Below, piece by piece: positions 24,856 to 32,942 of a DNA stretch of 64,000 nt. The notes beneath the pieces are model-generated. The model was not told the DNA's origin and did not search any database. It was given only the letters and a program-made list of their open reading frames with translations. The number at the start of each line of letters is the position of its first letter. Position 1 is the stretch's first letter. A program made the translations under genes and the position numbers. The DNA is from JBEKCD01 sp050015055 (lineage in GTDB: Archaea > Thermoproteota > Bathyarchaeia > Bathyarchaeales > Bathycorpusculaceae): NCBI GenBank assembly GCA_050015055.1, contig JBEKCD010000012.1:62001-126000 (forward strand). Direction: 5' to 3'.

Positions 24856-27800
24856 ATGGCATCTCGCCCCAAATCTGAAAACAAAATTGGTAAAGCAAAC
24901 AGAAAATTGGATGCCATGTTGCTCGCCGTCATGGACGAAACGCTAGAGCAAGTTTTCAAAGGAGTAGGTGTTCAAGTTATCTATGCTTCTTTTGAGAAAA
25001 ACTTTCAGCTGAAACGAGAAGATATACTAAAGGATCCTGACGTGTTTTCCGCTGGTTTAGAGAGGCTTTTAGGTTCAGCTGCGGTGGTCATCGAGAAATT
25101 GATCATAAGGAATCTCTGCCAAAGAATTGGACTTGTTCATGAAGAGAGGGAAGGCCTTCAATTTTCGGATAGAATAAACGAGTTAAGGTGGAGAATGAGT
25201 TTGACAGAAGAAAAAGCGAAAGACGATTCGAGAAAAAAAATAAGGACAAGGAAGTCTTCCCCCAACAATACCGTTGGCTTCAAAGTTGCTACAGAAGACG
25301 AAATCGAATCCGAGGAGACAAAAAGCTATGCCGGCCTTTGCAAAAGCATACTCGACAGCATGCAAATTGGTTTGGATGTTTGGAGCCTAGAAAACCCGGA
25401 TGACACGGGAACTCTTAGACTGATTTTCAGTAATCCTGCAGCTGAACAGATCACAGGGCTGCCCAGAAAAGCCGTTCTAGGAAGAACTTTGACGGAAGTC
25501 TTCCCCACGCTGCTTGACACTGAATTTCCAAGAATGTGTGCTGAAGTCGTTCGGTCCGGCAAGGCGAAAGACCTAGGAGAAATCCACTATGGCGACGAAG
25601 GCATACCCGGAAGCAGCTTTTCAGTCAAGGTCTTTCCTCTTCACAACAACTGCATTGGCGTGACCCTTGAGAAACCGACTCCGCGCCAGGAAACAGAGGA
25701 AACTCTTCAGGAAGGAGAAGAACGTTACTGCAATCTTGTCGAAACTGCGCCGGAAGCAATCTACACAATTTCAGCCCAGGGCGGAACCATCACTTCATTG
25801 AACCCCGCGTTCGAGACGATAACAGGCTGGCAGCGTTCCCAATGGCTAGGCAAATCTTTCATGCCAATAATTCATCCCGATGATCTGCCCCTTGCAATAG
25901 AGACTTTTCAAAAGACATTGGCCGGAGAAGTTGTCCCGCCCTATGAGTTGCGTATCCGTTCAAAGTCTGGCGAATACCTTACTGGAGAATTCACAACCAA
26001 GCCTCAGAGTGAAAAAGGCAGAATCATAGGCGAATTGGGTATCGTCCGTGACGTAACTGAACGCAAGAAAACAGAAGAGCGAATGGAAAAGCTGAACAGG
26101 TGTTTTCTAAGTTTCAAAGCTGACCCTACTGAGAACATCAATCGGATCGTTGCTTTGTGTGGGGAGCTTTTAGGCGCAACCTGCGCTCTCTACAATAGGC
26201 TTGATCAAGGAATGCTGTGTTCCGTTGGAAGATGGAACACTCCTCCAGACTATAATCCTGTCGACAAGCCCGACGGACATATCTGCTACGACGTGATTCG
26301 GCAGGGCGCAGACGACATTACGGTGATCAATAACTTGCAGGACACATCGTATGCCAAGACAGATCCAAACGTTTCACATTACAAACTGCAGACATATGTA
26401 GGGATGGCGGTAAAATTCGATGAATCATACATCGGTTCCCTGTGCCTCGTCTACCAAGAGGATTTCAGCCCGAGCGAGGAGGACAAGAAGATTATCGGGC
26501 TACTGGCTTCAGCCATCGGAGTTGAAGAAAAACGTAACCAAGCACTGTCTCAAATGCGAGATAGTGAAGAAAGATTCCGCGTAATAAGTGCCTCTGCAAT
26601 GGATGCGATAATCCTAGTGGACGCTAAAGGAAAAATCTCTTACTGGAATCCTGCAGCCCAAAGAATTTTTGGTTACACAAACGAGGAAACAAGCGGCAAA
26701 GACCTGTTCAGACTTATCGTTCCCAAACACTTTCACAAGGACATCCACAAAGCATTGGATAGGCTCCATAAGACGGGCCATTATTCCCTTGTCGGAAAGA
26801 AGATAGAATTCGCAGCAAAGAACAAAGACGGAAAAGAACTTGCCGTGGAACTTTCTCTCTCGGCCCTCCAAATGAAGGGCGAATGGCACGCAGTAGGCAT
26901 GATCAGAGATGTCACAGAACGCAAACGAATGGAACAGGCCTTGAAAGAAGACGAGGAGAAACAACGGGGCATCTCGAAGAAACTCGAAAGCCTGATGAAA
27001 AGCTCTGCGTTAATGTTGCGCACCATGGACATGCGCAAACGACTCAAGACAGTCGCCCTAGCAGTTCGCGAACAGGGCTGGAGAAGAGTAGTCATATCCC
27101 TGCGAGATGAAGACCTGAACACCACCGACATCGTGACAGCAGGCTTAACGCCGAAAGAAGAACAGTACCTCAAGGGACACCAAGCACCCGGAGACCTCTG
27201 GCGGAAACGTTTAAGCTCAATGTTTGAATGTTACCGACTGGGCGAATTCTATTATCTGCCCTGGAGCGACCCACTCGTCCGACAACAGTTCAAGTATGCA
27301 CTGTCCAGCAAGGTTCCCAAGAAAGACACAGTTGATTGGAACCCAGACGACTTGTTGTACATCCCGTTGCGGTTGCCAAGCGGTCAAGTGGTGGGCATAA
27401 TGAGCATGGACGACCCAGCCGATGGGCGACATCCGACTAAAGAGTCGCTTGCCCCACTTGAACTGTTTGCTCATCAAGCTGCTGTTGCAATAGAAAGCGC
27501 CAAGCTGATCCAACAGTTGAACGACGCCAAGAAACAACTTGAAGGATATGCAAACCATCTGGAGGAAAAGGTCAAAGAAAGAACTAGAAATCTGAAAGAA
27601 AGCGAAGAAAAACTCAGAAGCATATTTGCTGCTTCACCAGATGCTATCACCGCAACTGATCTGGAAGGAAAAATTATTGAATGCAACGAACAGGCAGTGA
27701 AAACTCACGGTTATTCAGCGAAAAAGGAATTGATCGGGAAGAGCGCCCTCATGCTAATTTCAAACAAAGATCATCAGAAAGCCATCGAAAACATGAAGAA

Positions 27801-28707
27801 AACGTTTGAACAAGGATGGATAAAGAATGTTGAGTATACATTCGTAACCAAAGACGGTCGTGAATTCCCCGCTGAGCTCTCTGCCACAGTCATCAAAGAC
27901 GCTTCTGGCAAATCGATTGGATTTGTGGAAATGACTAAAGACATAACTGCACGTAAACAAATGGAACAACAACTTTTCAAGTCTGAAAGACTTGCTGCGA
28001 TAGGAGAACTAGCCGCAATGATTGGTCATGACCTGCGCAATCCGTTGACCGGTATCACTGGTGCTGCTTACTATTTGAAGATGAAACTTGGCAAGAAAAT
28101 GGGTGCCAAAGCAAGCGAGATGTTGGAGATTATCGAGAAAGACATAGAATACTCGAACAAAATCATAAACGACCTACTGGAATACTCAAGGGAGATTAAG
28201 CTGGAACTGGTGGGAACCACTCCAAAATCGCTAGTGTGGGAAGCCTTGTCACTTGTGACGGTTCCGGAGAACATTCGAGTGACAAACTTCAGCAGGACAA
28301 AGCCGCGGATGAAGGTCGACATTGACAAAGTGAAAAGAACCTTTGCCAACATCATCAAGAACGCGTTTGACGCGATGCCCATAGGTGGCACACTTACGAT
28401 AAAGAGCAGAAGAGTCAACAACAACGTTCAGATTGCCTTTTCTGATACTGGAATCGGAATGTCAAAACAAGTGCTGGACAAGCTGTGGAGACCACTTTTC
28501 ACGACTAAGGCTAAGGGAATGGGCTTCGGTCTGCCAATCTGCAAGCGCGTCGTTGAAGCTCACGGCGGCAAGATCTCTGTCGAAAGCACTGTTGGGAAGG
28601 GTACAACCTTCATCATAACCGTTCCTATCGAACCCAAAGTTGAGGGGGGTGAAGAAATTTGGATGAACATGCCAGAATCCTTGTCGTCGATGATGACGAA
28701 AGCATAA
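24856..28707 (+). CDS. Multi-PAS/GAF sensor histidine kinase
   Basis: 1283-residue soluble sensor kinase without membrane segments. Order of modules: an alpha-helical N-terminal domain (about 20-95: ETLEQVFKGVGVQVIYASFEK, FSAGLERLLG) resembling the archaeal NitrOD5-type output/sensor domain; PAS (about 160-275); PAS (290-395); GAF (410-560, with CYDVIRQG); PAS (570-695); GAF (715-890); a short coiled coil; PAS (920-1040); HisKA with IGHDLRNP, phospho-acceptor His1058; HATPase (NIIKNAFDAMP N-box, DTGIGMS G1, KGMGFGLPICKRVVEAHGG G2). It overlaps the receiver gene by 49 bp. The same N-terminal domain occurs alone at 58446. Signal unknown; stacked PAS and GAF domains suggest redox, ligand or cofactor sensing in the cytosol. 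Confidence 0.92.
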   Translation: MASRPKSENKIGKANRKLDAMLLAVMDETLEQVFKGVGVQVIYASFEKNFQLKREDILKDPDVFSAGLERLLGSAAVVIEKLIIRNLCQRIGLVHEEREGLQFSDRINELRWRMSLTEEKAKDDSRKKIRTRKSSPNNTVGFKVATEDEIESEETKSYAGLCKSILDSMQIGLDVWSLENPDDTGTLRLIFSNPAAEQITGLPRKAVLGRTLTEVFPTLLDTEFPRMCAEVVRSGKAKDLGEIHYGDEGIPGSSFSVKVFPLHNNCIGVTLEKPTPRQETEETLQEGEERYCNLVETAPEAIYTISAQGGTITSLNPAFETITGWQRSQWLGKSFMPIIHPDDLPLAIETFQKTLAGEVVPPYELRIRSKSGEYLTGEFTTKPQSEKGRIIGELGIVRDVTERKKTEERMEKLNRCFLSFKADPTENINRIVALCGELLGATCALYNRLDQGMLCSVGRWNTPPDYNPVDKPDGHICYDVIRQGADDITVINNLQDTSYAKTDPNVSHYKLQTYVGMAVKFDESYIGSLCLVYQEDFSPSEEDKKIIGLLASAIGVEEKRNQALSQMRDSEERFRVISASAMDAIILVDAKGKISYWNPAAQRIFGYTNEETSGKDLFRLIVPKHFHKDIHKALDRLHKTGHYSLVGKKIEFAAKNKDGKELAVELSLSALQMKGEWHAVGMIRDVTERKRMEQALKEDEEKQRGISKKLESLMKSSALMLRTMDMRKRLKTVALAVREQGWRRVVISLRDEDLNTTDIVTAGLTPKEEQYLKGHQAPGDLWRKRLSSMFECYRLGEFYYLPWSDPLVRQQFKYALSSKVPKKDTVDWNPDDLLYIPLRLPSGQVVGIMSMDDPADGRHPTKESLAPLELFAHQAAVAIESAKLIQQLNDAKKQLEGYANHLEEKVKERTRNLKESEEKLRSIFAASPDAITATDLEGKIIECNEQAVKTHGYSAKKELIGKSALMLISNKDHQKAIENMKKTFEQGWIKNVEYTFVTKDGREFPAELSATVIKDASGKSIGFVEMTKDITARKQMEQQLFKSERLAAIGELAAMIGHDLRNPLTGITGAAYYLKMKLGKKMGAKASEMLEIIEKDIEYSNKIINDLLEYSREIKLELVGTTPKSLVWEALSLVTVPENIRVTNFSRTKPRMKVDIDKVKRTFANIIKNAFDAMPIGGTLTIKSRRVNNNVQIAFSDTGIGMSKQVLDKLWRPLFTTKAKGMGFGLPICKRVVEAHGGKISVESTVGKGTTFIITVPIEPKVEGGEEIWMNMPESLSSMMTKA

Positions 28708-29126
28708 GAAAAATCTTGTCAACAATACTGGAAGACGAAGGATACGTCGTTGAGACGGCGGAAAATGGAAGAGAAGCCATTGACAAATCTAACACGAAAG
28801 TCTACAACCTCGCGTTGATTGACGTGCGCCTTCCAGACATTGAAGGCGTAACACTTCTCGCAAAATTCAAAGAAACCGTGCCTAGAATGCGAAAAATAAT
28901 CATAACAGGGTTTCCATCCATCCAGAACGCCATAGAGGCGGTAAACAACAAGGCAGACGGATACATGCTTAAGCCTTTTGAAATTGAAAAGATTCTGGAA
29001 ACAATCAAAAATCAGCTGGAAAAACAGCGGGAAGAAAAGGAATACACCCAAAATAGAGTCACACAATTCATTGAAACAAGAGTCAGAGAACTGGAGATGG
29101 AAGACGCTTCAAAGACATCCCAGTAA
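28659..29126 (+). CDS. Response regulator receiver protein (CheY-like plus coiled-coil tail)
   Basis: 155 residues. Receiver domain spans about 5-122: acidic pocket DDDE (11-14), phospho-acceptor D55 in LALIDVRLPD, T83 in IIITGFPS, K105 in MLKPFE. The rest is a charged helix without a DNA-binding domain, so output is probably through protein contact, as is common in archaea. TTG start with GAGGGGGGTG 6-8 nt upstream; it overlaps the kinase's 3' end by 49 bp, so the two form a co-translated two-component pair. Confidence 0.92.
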   Translation: MDEHARILVVDDDESIRKILSTILEDEGYVVETAENGREAIDKSNTKVYNLALIDVRLPDIEGVTLLAKFKETVPRMRKIIITGFPSIQNAIEAVNNKADGYMLKPFEIEKILETIKNQLEKQREEKEYTQNRVTQFIETRVRELEMEDASKTSQ

Positions 29127-29179
29127 GAACCCTTCCAATCACTCATCTTCGCTGACGCCTGGCGCCTAGTTTCCACCCT

Positions 29180-29450
29180 TCATACTACCAGCGCACGCTT
29201 GTGTTCTAAGGGAGCTTCGTTCTCAGCGGTAACATGGATCCAGTTTTGCCCGGTCCTGTGCCAGTTGAGCAACACTCGAGCATAGGCTTCAAAACCTCCA
29301 TATCTTGCCTTGGCCATGCTAAGCATCATGCCTAAAACGGTTAGTGCGGAACCGTTCTGCAGGACAAGCCTGATATTCCGCTACCGGCTCGGATAACCGC
29401 AGCTTTTCACGATCGCAAAGCTCCCGGTAGGCATCCTCGACTGTTTTTTT
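29180..29450 (-). pseudogene. Degenerate coding remnant, function unknown
   Basis: Translating the minus strand gives KTVEDAYRELCDREKLRLSE in one frame, then, after a shift near the middle, ALTVLGMMLSMAKARYGGFE and ARVLLNWHRTGQNWIHVTAE to a TGA at 29180. Both pieces look like real protein but lie in different frames with no start or SD. I do not recognise the family. Confidence 0.3.
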
Positions 29451-29501
29451 TAGAAGTTAGGCCTGAGCATCTATCCACACGCCGGTCTGTCTCTTCGTGA
29501 T

Positions 29502-29629
29502 TTGTTACCATACAACTTTACCATGATTGTTACCAACAAACACAGGGAACGACTCCAAACGAACGAGATTTCACAGAATTTCTCCATGACTTGTTACCAC
29601 ACAACATTACCACGCTTGTTACCAACAAA
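29502..29629. repeat. Imperfect direct repeat (2 x 39 bp, 89-bp period) built of TTACCA units
   Basis: Copies 29502-29540 and 29591-29629 differ at 4 of 39 positions. Each holds TTGTTACCA at the start and TTGTTACCAACAAA at the end, with TTACCA three times at 12-13-bp steps, about one helical turn plus. Copy 2 is preceded by TTTCTCCATGAC. A related arrangement with an 88-bp period occurs at 59224-59335, including the TTTCTCCATG text. It is too regular for chance; a regulator-binding array or dispersed element is possible. Confidence 0.7.
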
Positions 29630-29771
29630 GCCCGGGGGGTCTACTCTGAAAGATAACGCATTTCTCCCTTGCTTCTTCAAGATTTCTATGGAACCATACA
29701 ATTTCGCGCGTTTGTACTCGTTCGAAGTCTTTTATACATGGATTGACAAATAACCAGCCAGAGGAACCAGT

Positions 29772-30011
29772 TTGGAGGCTTACATTCTCATGAGTACAGA
29801 GGCCAACGCACTCTGGAACGTCGCGGAATCCACGCTCAAAATCGAAGGCGTGAAAACGGCACATGCGGTGACGGGAGAGTTCGACGTCGTGACTTTGGTC
29901 AGTTTCCCAAAAATCGAGGATCTTGGAAAGATAATAGAGAAGATCCAACGACTCAAAGGCGTACGCGAAACGGAAACCCTGATTGCCATTCCACCTCCAG
30001 TCAGAGAGTAA
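29772..30011 (+). CDS. Stand-alone Lrp/AsnC effector-binding (RAM) domain protein
   Basis: 79 residues forming the beta-alpha-beta-beta-alpha-beta RAM/ACT-like domain of Lrp/AsnC regulators, without the HTH: AYILMSTEANALWNVAE, KTAHAVTGEFDVVTLV, then ETLIAIPPP. Such proteins bind amino acids and form oligomers with full-length Lrp proteins. TTG start with AGAGGAACC 5 nt upstream and a TATA-like box about 35 bp further. The tRNA gene lies 134 bp downstream. Confidence 0.87.
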   Translation: MEAYILMSTEANALWNVAESTLKIEGVKTAHAVTGEFDVVTLVSFPKIEDLGKIIEKIQRLKGVRETETLIAIPPPVRE

Positions 30012-30145
30012 GCGAACCAGAGTCTTCCGAACACGTAAGATAGTGCTTGCCCCACAAAGCGAAATGGAATACTATTCTATGACATGTTCAGCTATCCCGG
30101 ATATGTCAAAAGATATTTATCTTTAAGAAAAAACACTCTTCCAAT

Positions 30146-30261
30146 GCTCCGGTAGTATAGTCCGGTCAAACTTTGTCAAAGGACCAAGTATAGCGGCCTC
30201 TCGACACCAGAAAACTGGGAGACAGTCGCGGACCCGGGTCCAAATCCCGGCCGGAGCACCA
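30146..30261 (+). tRNA. tRNA-Glu (anticodon CTC) with canonical intron and a D-loop insertion/intron; CCA encoded
   Basis: Acceptor stem GCTCCGG (30146-30152) pairs with CCGGAGC (30251-30257), followed by A and an encoded CCA. T-arm: CCGGG/CCCGG around TCCAAAT. Anticodon stem GCGGC (30193-30197) with GTCGC (30225-30229), loop CTCTCGA, anticodon 30200-30202. A 20-nt intron (30205-30224, or one base earlier) follows the loop at canonical 37/38, and TCTC/GAGA gives the 4-bp central helix of a bulge-helix-bulge. A second extra segment of 18 nt (about 30170-30187) lies in the D-loop: removing it restores AGTCCGGTCAA between GTAT and GTAT D-stem strands. GTCC/GGAC (30160-30163, 30181-30184) with a CAA bulge makes a BHB-like helix there too. 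The spliced tRNA would be 75 nt with standard arms. Upstream ATATTTATCTTTAAG (30112-30126) is a TATA-like box. Confidence 0.9.
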
Positions 30262-30335
30262 AAAACTTCGAGCTTAGCACGCGCTTTCTATCCAAGCTGA
30301 GTTCCTAGAGATTAGATGAATTCAGGCAAGTTTAG

Positions 30336-30899
30336 TCAAGACTTTGGCTTTGCCACTATCATGTAGTGGTAGGATCCTACCTTCTTTGCCTCACCTATGC
30401 TGAAGCCTGCTTTCTCGATGAGATTAGAGGCTTCCTTTTCGTCGAATCTTATTCGCAAGGGTGGACCTAACTGCATGAGTTCCTTTTTCCAGTCAAGGTC
30501 TATAAGTCGACCAGTCGGCTTGAGCATTTTCTTGGCGTTTGACAAGACTTTACTTGTATCCGCGAAGTCGTGAAGGACTATTCCGAAGAAAACAATATCT
30601 GCGCACGAATCACAGAAGACGGTCTGTTCAGCCATCTCCACTTCCAAAACGAGGTTTCTCAGTTTTTCCTTCGCAGCTTTTTCCTTTAACCCATCAATCG
30701 CCTCAGAATCAGCGTCGACACCGTAGACTCTCCCTCCCTCACCCACGAGCCTCGCGGCCGGAAGGGCAAAGAACCCGTGCCCACAACCCACGTCCACGAA
30801 TACGAGTCCGGGCTTAACGCCCACGTCAACCAGAATGGCTTCCGGGTTTTGCCATTTTCTCCTTTCTTTTTCATCATCAAAGAACCTGTGAACATACAA
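30336..30899 (-). CDS. Class I SAM-dependent methyltransferase
   Basis: 187 residues with the Rossmann methyltransferase motifs: VFVDVGCGHGFFALPAARLVG (motif I), YGVDADSEAI (acidic loop, motif II), DIVFFGIVLHDFAD (motif IV) and AKKMLKPTGRLIDLDWK. This is the UbiE/Methyltransf_11 style; archaeal homologues often methylate small molecules or arsenite, and none of these can be chosen. Start is ATG 30899. Monocistronic between the tRNA and the FBPase gene on the other strand. Confidence 0.85.
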   Translation of the reverse strand: MYVHRFFDDEKERRKWQNPEAILVDVGVKPGLVFVDVGCGHGFFALPAARLVGEGGRVYGVDADSEAIDGLKEKAAKEKLRNLVLEVEMAEQTVFCDSCADIVFFGIVLHDFADTSKVLSNAKKMLKPTGRLIDLDWKKELMQLGPPLRIRFDEKEASNLIEKAGFSIGEAKKVGSYHYMIVAKPKS

Positions 30900-30941
30900 A
30901 TCGGTCTGCCTCGAACACTATTTAGATCCAACTCATAAATA

Positions 30942-31067
30942 ATGTTGAACACTTCCTTTCAAAGCTTTCATTCCAATGTAGTCAAATCAACGCAGACTAA
31001 GGAGCCTAGTCGATACGCAAAGGAAATAGACCAGAAGCTAGAAAAGGTATTGAAGCTTCATAACTGA
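30942..31067 (+). CDS. Possible 41-residue small protein before glpX
   Basis: ATG 30942 opens a 41-codon frame ending 17 bp before the FBPase start; the second half (RYAKEIDQKLEKVLKLHN) is a clean amphipathic helix. TATTTAGATCC about 30 bp upstream is TATA-like; no SD. It may be a leader peptide, a small regulatory protein, or chance. Confidence 0.25.
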   Translation: MLNTSFQSFHSNVVKSTQTKEPSRYAKEIDQKLEKVLKLHN

Positions 31068-31084
31068 TTTGAGAGGTGTAGTGT

Positions 31085-32071
31085 TTGGTCACTCTCAGAG
31101 CTTTGGCACCTTCGTTAACGAGAATCACCGTCGCCGGGGCTGTTGGAGCAGCCATGCATATCGGCCAAGGCAACGAGGACTTGATAGACTCGAATGCAGT
31201 CGAATTCTCAAGGGCGGTCTTGGCCCAGACAGACGTTGAGGGTGAGGTGATCGCCTGCGAGGGACCTAAGGACAACGCTCCCGCATTCACACGTAGAGAA
31301 AAGGTTGGAACCGGCAAAGGCCCGAAAGTCGAGTTTGTCGTTGATCCAGTGGACGGCACAACCGCTGCCTCCAAAGGTAGGAAAGACGCCATCTCTGCGC
31401 TTGCCTGTGCGCCCGCTGGCTGTTTCCAAGTTCTCCCCGACGATGGATACTACTTCAAAGTGGCGACTGACCACCACGCGATTGGAAAGATTTCCTTAGA
31501 CATGTCGATTGAAGAGATCGTGCGCACAGTCGCTCGAGAAAAAAGTTTGCCTCTTGAAAACTTCACGGTCATAATGCTAGAGCGTGACAGGCACATTGAG
31601 ATTCTACATTGCTTAAGGAAGCTAGGCGTGCGAATCATCCTCATTCCCGACGGCGATATCGCTGGAGCAGTTGTCACGTGCAGACCAAGCTCAGGCGTGG
31701 ATCTCCTCCTAGGTGCGGGCGCAGGACCCGAGGCAACTATTGCAGCCACAGCCATCAAAACTCTTGGCGGCACCATGCTCGCGAGGGTCTGGAGAGACAA
31801 GAAAGACGACCCAAAAAGACTGGACAGACTAAAGACTGAAGGAGTTGACGTGGACAAAACCTATTGCCAAGACGAGTTGGCCAAAGGCAACGAACTTGTC
31901 TTCGCCGCTTCAGGCGTGACGAAAGGCGAACTGCTGGACGGCGTGCGATTCATCCCAGACGGAGCAATCGTCAACTCTCTTTGCATGAGATTGCCCAGCG
32001 GAACCGTGGAAAAGTCAGAAACAACCTTGAAGTTTAAGGGACACCCCATCTACAAGAGATTCATGCCCTAG
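31085..32071 (+). CDS. glpX: Fructose-1,6-bisphosphatase class II (GlpX type)
   Basis: 328 residues of the lithium-sensitive phosphatase fold: AGAVGAAMHIGQGNEDLIDS near the N-terminus, VEFVVDPVDGTTAASKG (metal site DPxDGT near residue 84), LPDDGYYFKVAT, and IPDGDIAGAV typical of GlpX. It removes the 1-phosphate of FBP in gluconeogenesis, and some members also act on sedoheptulose bisphosphate. TTG start with GAGAGGTG 6 nt upstream. Most archaea use the bifunctional FBP aldolase/phosphatase, so a GlpX-type gene here is notable. Length is normal for GlpX. Confidence 0.92.
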   Translation: MVTLRALAPSLTRITVAGAVGAAMHIGQGNEDLIDSNAVEFSRAVLAQTDVEGEVIACEGPKDNAPAFTRREKVGTGKGPKVEFVVDPVDGTTAASKGRKDAISALACAPAGCFQVLPDDGYYFKVATDHHAIGKISLDMSIEEIVRTVAREKSLPLENFTVIMLERDRHIEILHCLRKLGVRIILIPDGDIAGAVVTCRPSSGVDLLLGAGAGPEATIAATAIKTLGGTMLARVWRDKKDDPKRLDRLKTEGVDVDKTYCQDELAKGNELVFAASGVTKGELLDGVRFIPDGAIVNSLCMRLPSGTVEKSETTLKFKGHPIYKRFMP

Positions 32072-32147
32072 AAACGTAGACTCGCGCTCGTACGCACGAG
32101 GGAAGAAGGACAACTGCGGCACGACATGAACCATTGACGAACGGTGC

Positions 32148-32303
32148 ATGAGCATGGAAGAAAAGATAACAACACTACCTTGCGGATGCAAGTATCAGGA
32201 CACCGGATACATGGTAATACGAATCCAAGAGTGCGCTTACCATAAACGGAAGAGAACTGCAAAACGGCCGTATCGACCGAAAGCCGAATGTGTGAGACCC
32301 TGA
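32148..32303 (+). CDS. Small zinc-ribbon-like protein
   Basis: About 50 residues (ATG 32148 or 32154). Short acidic start, then LPCGCKYQDTGYMVIRIQECAYH: a C-x-C knuckle paired with C-x2-H, a layout of tiny zinc-binding proteins; the tail is basic and contains another cysteine. No strong SD. The metal-ligand pattern argues it is real, although it is below usual annotation thresholds. Confidence 0.45.
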   Translation: MSMEEKITTLPCGCKYQDTGYMVIRIQECAYHKRKRTAKRPYRPKAECVRP

Positions 32304-32358
32304 AATTGCATGCATTAGGTTATCAACAGAATCTGACAAATATGGAGCGGGTTTAGCG

Positions 32359-32877
32359 ATGGATTACAAGATTCCCAAGACAATGGAGAAGGAGCATGAA
32401 GAGCTTCATGCGGAACTGAGGAAAGCCACGACAGCAGGTGGCGCAACTGGAAAAACTGCGAAAAGGCTAGCAGGAGTTGTTCATCCACATTTCGTGAAAG
32501 AAGAAGACTTCGCCTTGCCGCCTCTTGGGCTGTTGCCTTCACTGTCAAAAGGCAAAGTAACCTCAGACATGAAGGACATTCTGCTGATGACCGACAAGCT
32601 GAAGACGGACCTCAACCAGATGCTTAAGGAGCACGAAGAAATAGTGGCTCTTTTGGAAGAACTGGTAACCGCGGCAAGGAAAGAGAGGAAATTGAAGTAC
32701 GCCCGCTTTGCCGACAGACTGACCTTGCACGCACAGACTGAAGAAGAGGTTTACTATCCTGCTGCTATCCTGATAGGTGAATATTTGAAACTGAAACTTG
32801 CAGACATGAACGCGAAAAAGTCAAGGAAGCGAATGTCCAACAAGAAACCTGGATCTCAGAAAGGAAAAGCCAAGTAG
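32359..32877 (+). CDS. Hemerythrin HHE-domain protein
   Basis: 172 residues with the hemerythrin-like four-helix pattern: EKEHEELHAEL (residues 9-20), VVHPHFVKEEDFALP (about 40-55), KEHEEIVALLEEL (about 92-104), LTLHAQTEEEVYYPAAIL (about 125-142). The paired H and E residues make a di-iron site expected to bind O2, NO or other small molecules, or to sense redox state. The last 30 residues are very basic (KKSRKRMSNKKPGSQKGKAK), suggesting nucleic-acid or membrane-surface contact. ATG start. Confidence 0.85.
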   Translation: MDYKIPKTMEKEHEELHAELRKATTAGGATGKTAKRLAGVVHPHFVKEEDFALPPLGLLPSLSKGKVTSDMKDILLMTDKLKTDLNQMLKEHEEIVALLEELVTAARKERKLKYARFADRLTLHAQTEEEVYYPAAILIGEYLKLKLADMNAKKSRKRMSNKKPGSQKGKAK

Positions 32878-32942
32878 TAAGAGCGTGCCGCTGGCTTTAA
32901 GTTTACTTCAACACAATATTCTAACAGAGGCCTGGAACATAC

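Larger units (their letters stand above)
29127..29771. other. 645-bp intergenic region with coding debris and a direct repeat
   Basis: Contains a broken coding remnant (minus, 29180-29450), a 39-bp imperfect direct repeat (29502-29540 and 29591-29629) described separately, and the promoter of the RAM-domain gene: CTTTTATACATGG about 29728-29740 is a plausible TATA box. Confidence 0.5.

Noticed and set aside
29502..29629. CRISPR array
   Set aside because: Only two copies per locus, an 89-bp period, and the spacer resembles the spacer at 59248-59311, which is opposite to what unique CRISPR spacers show. No cas genes are in the window.
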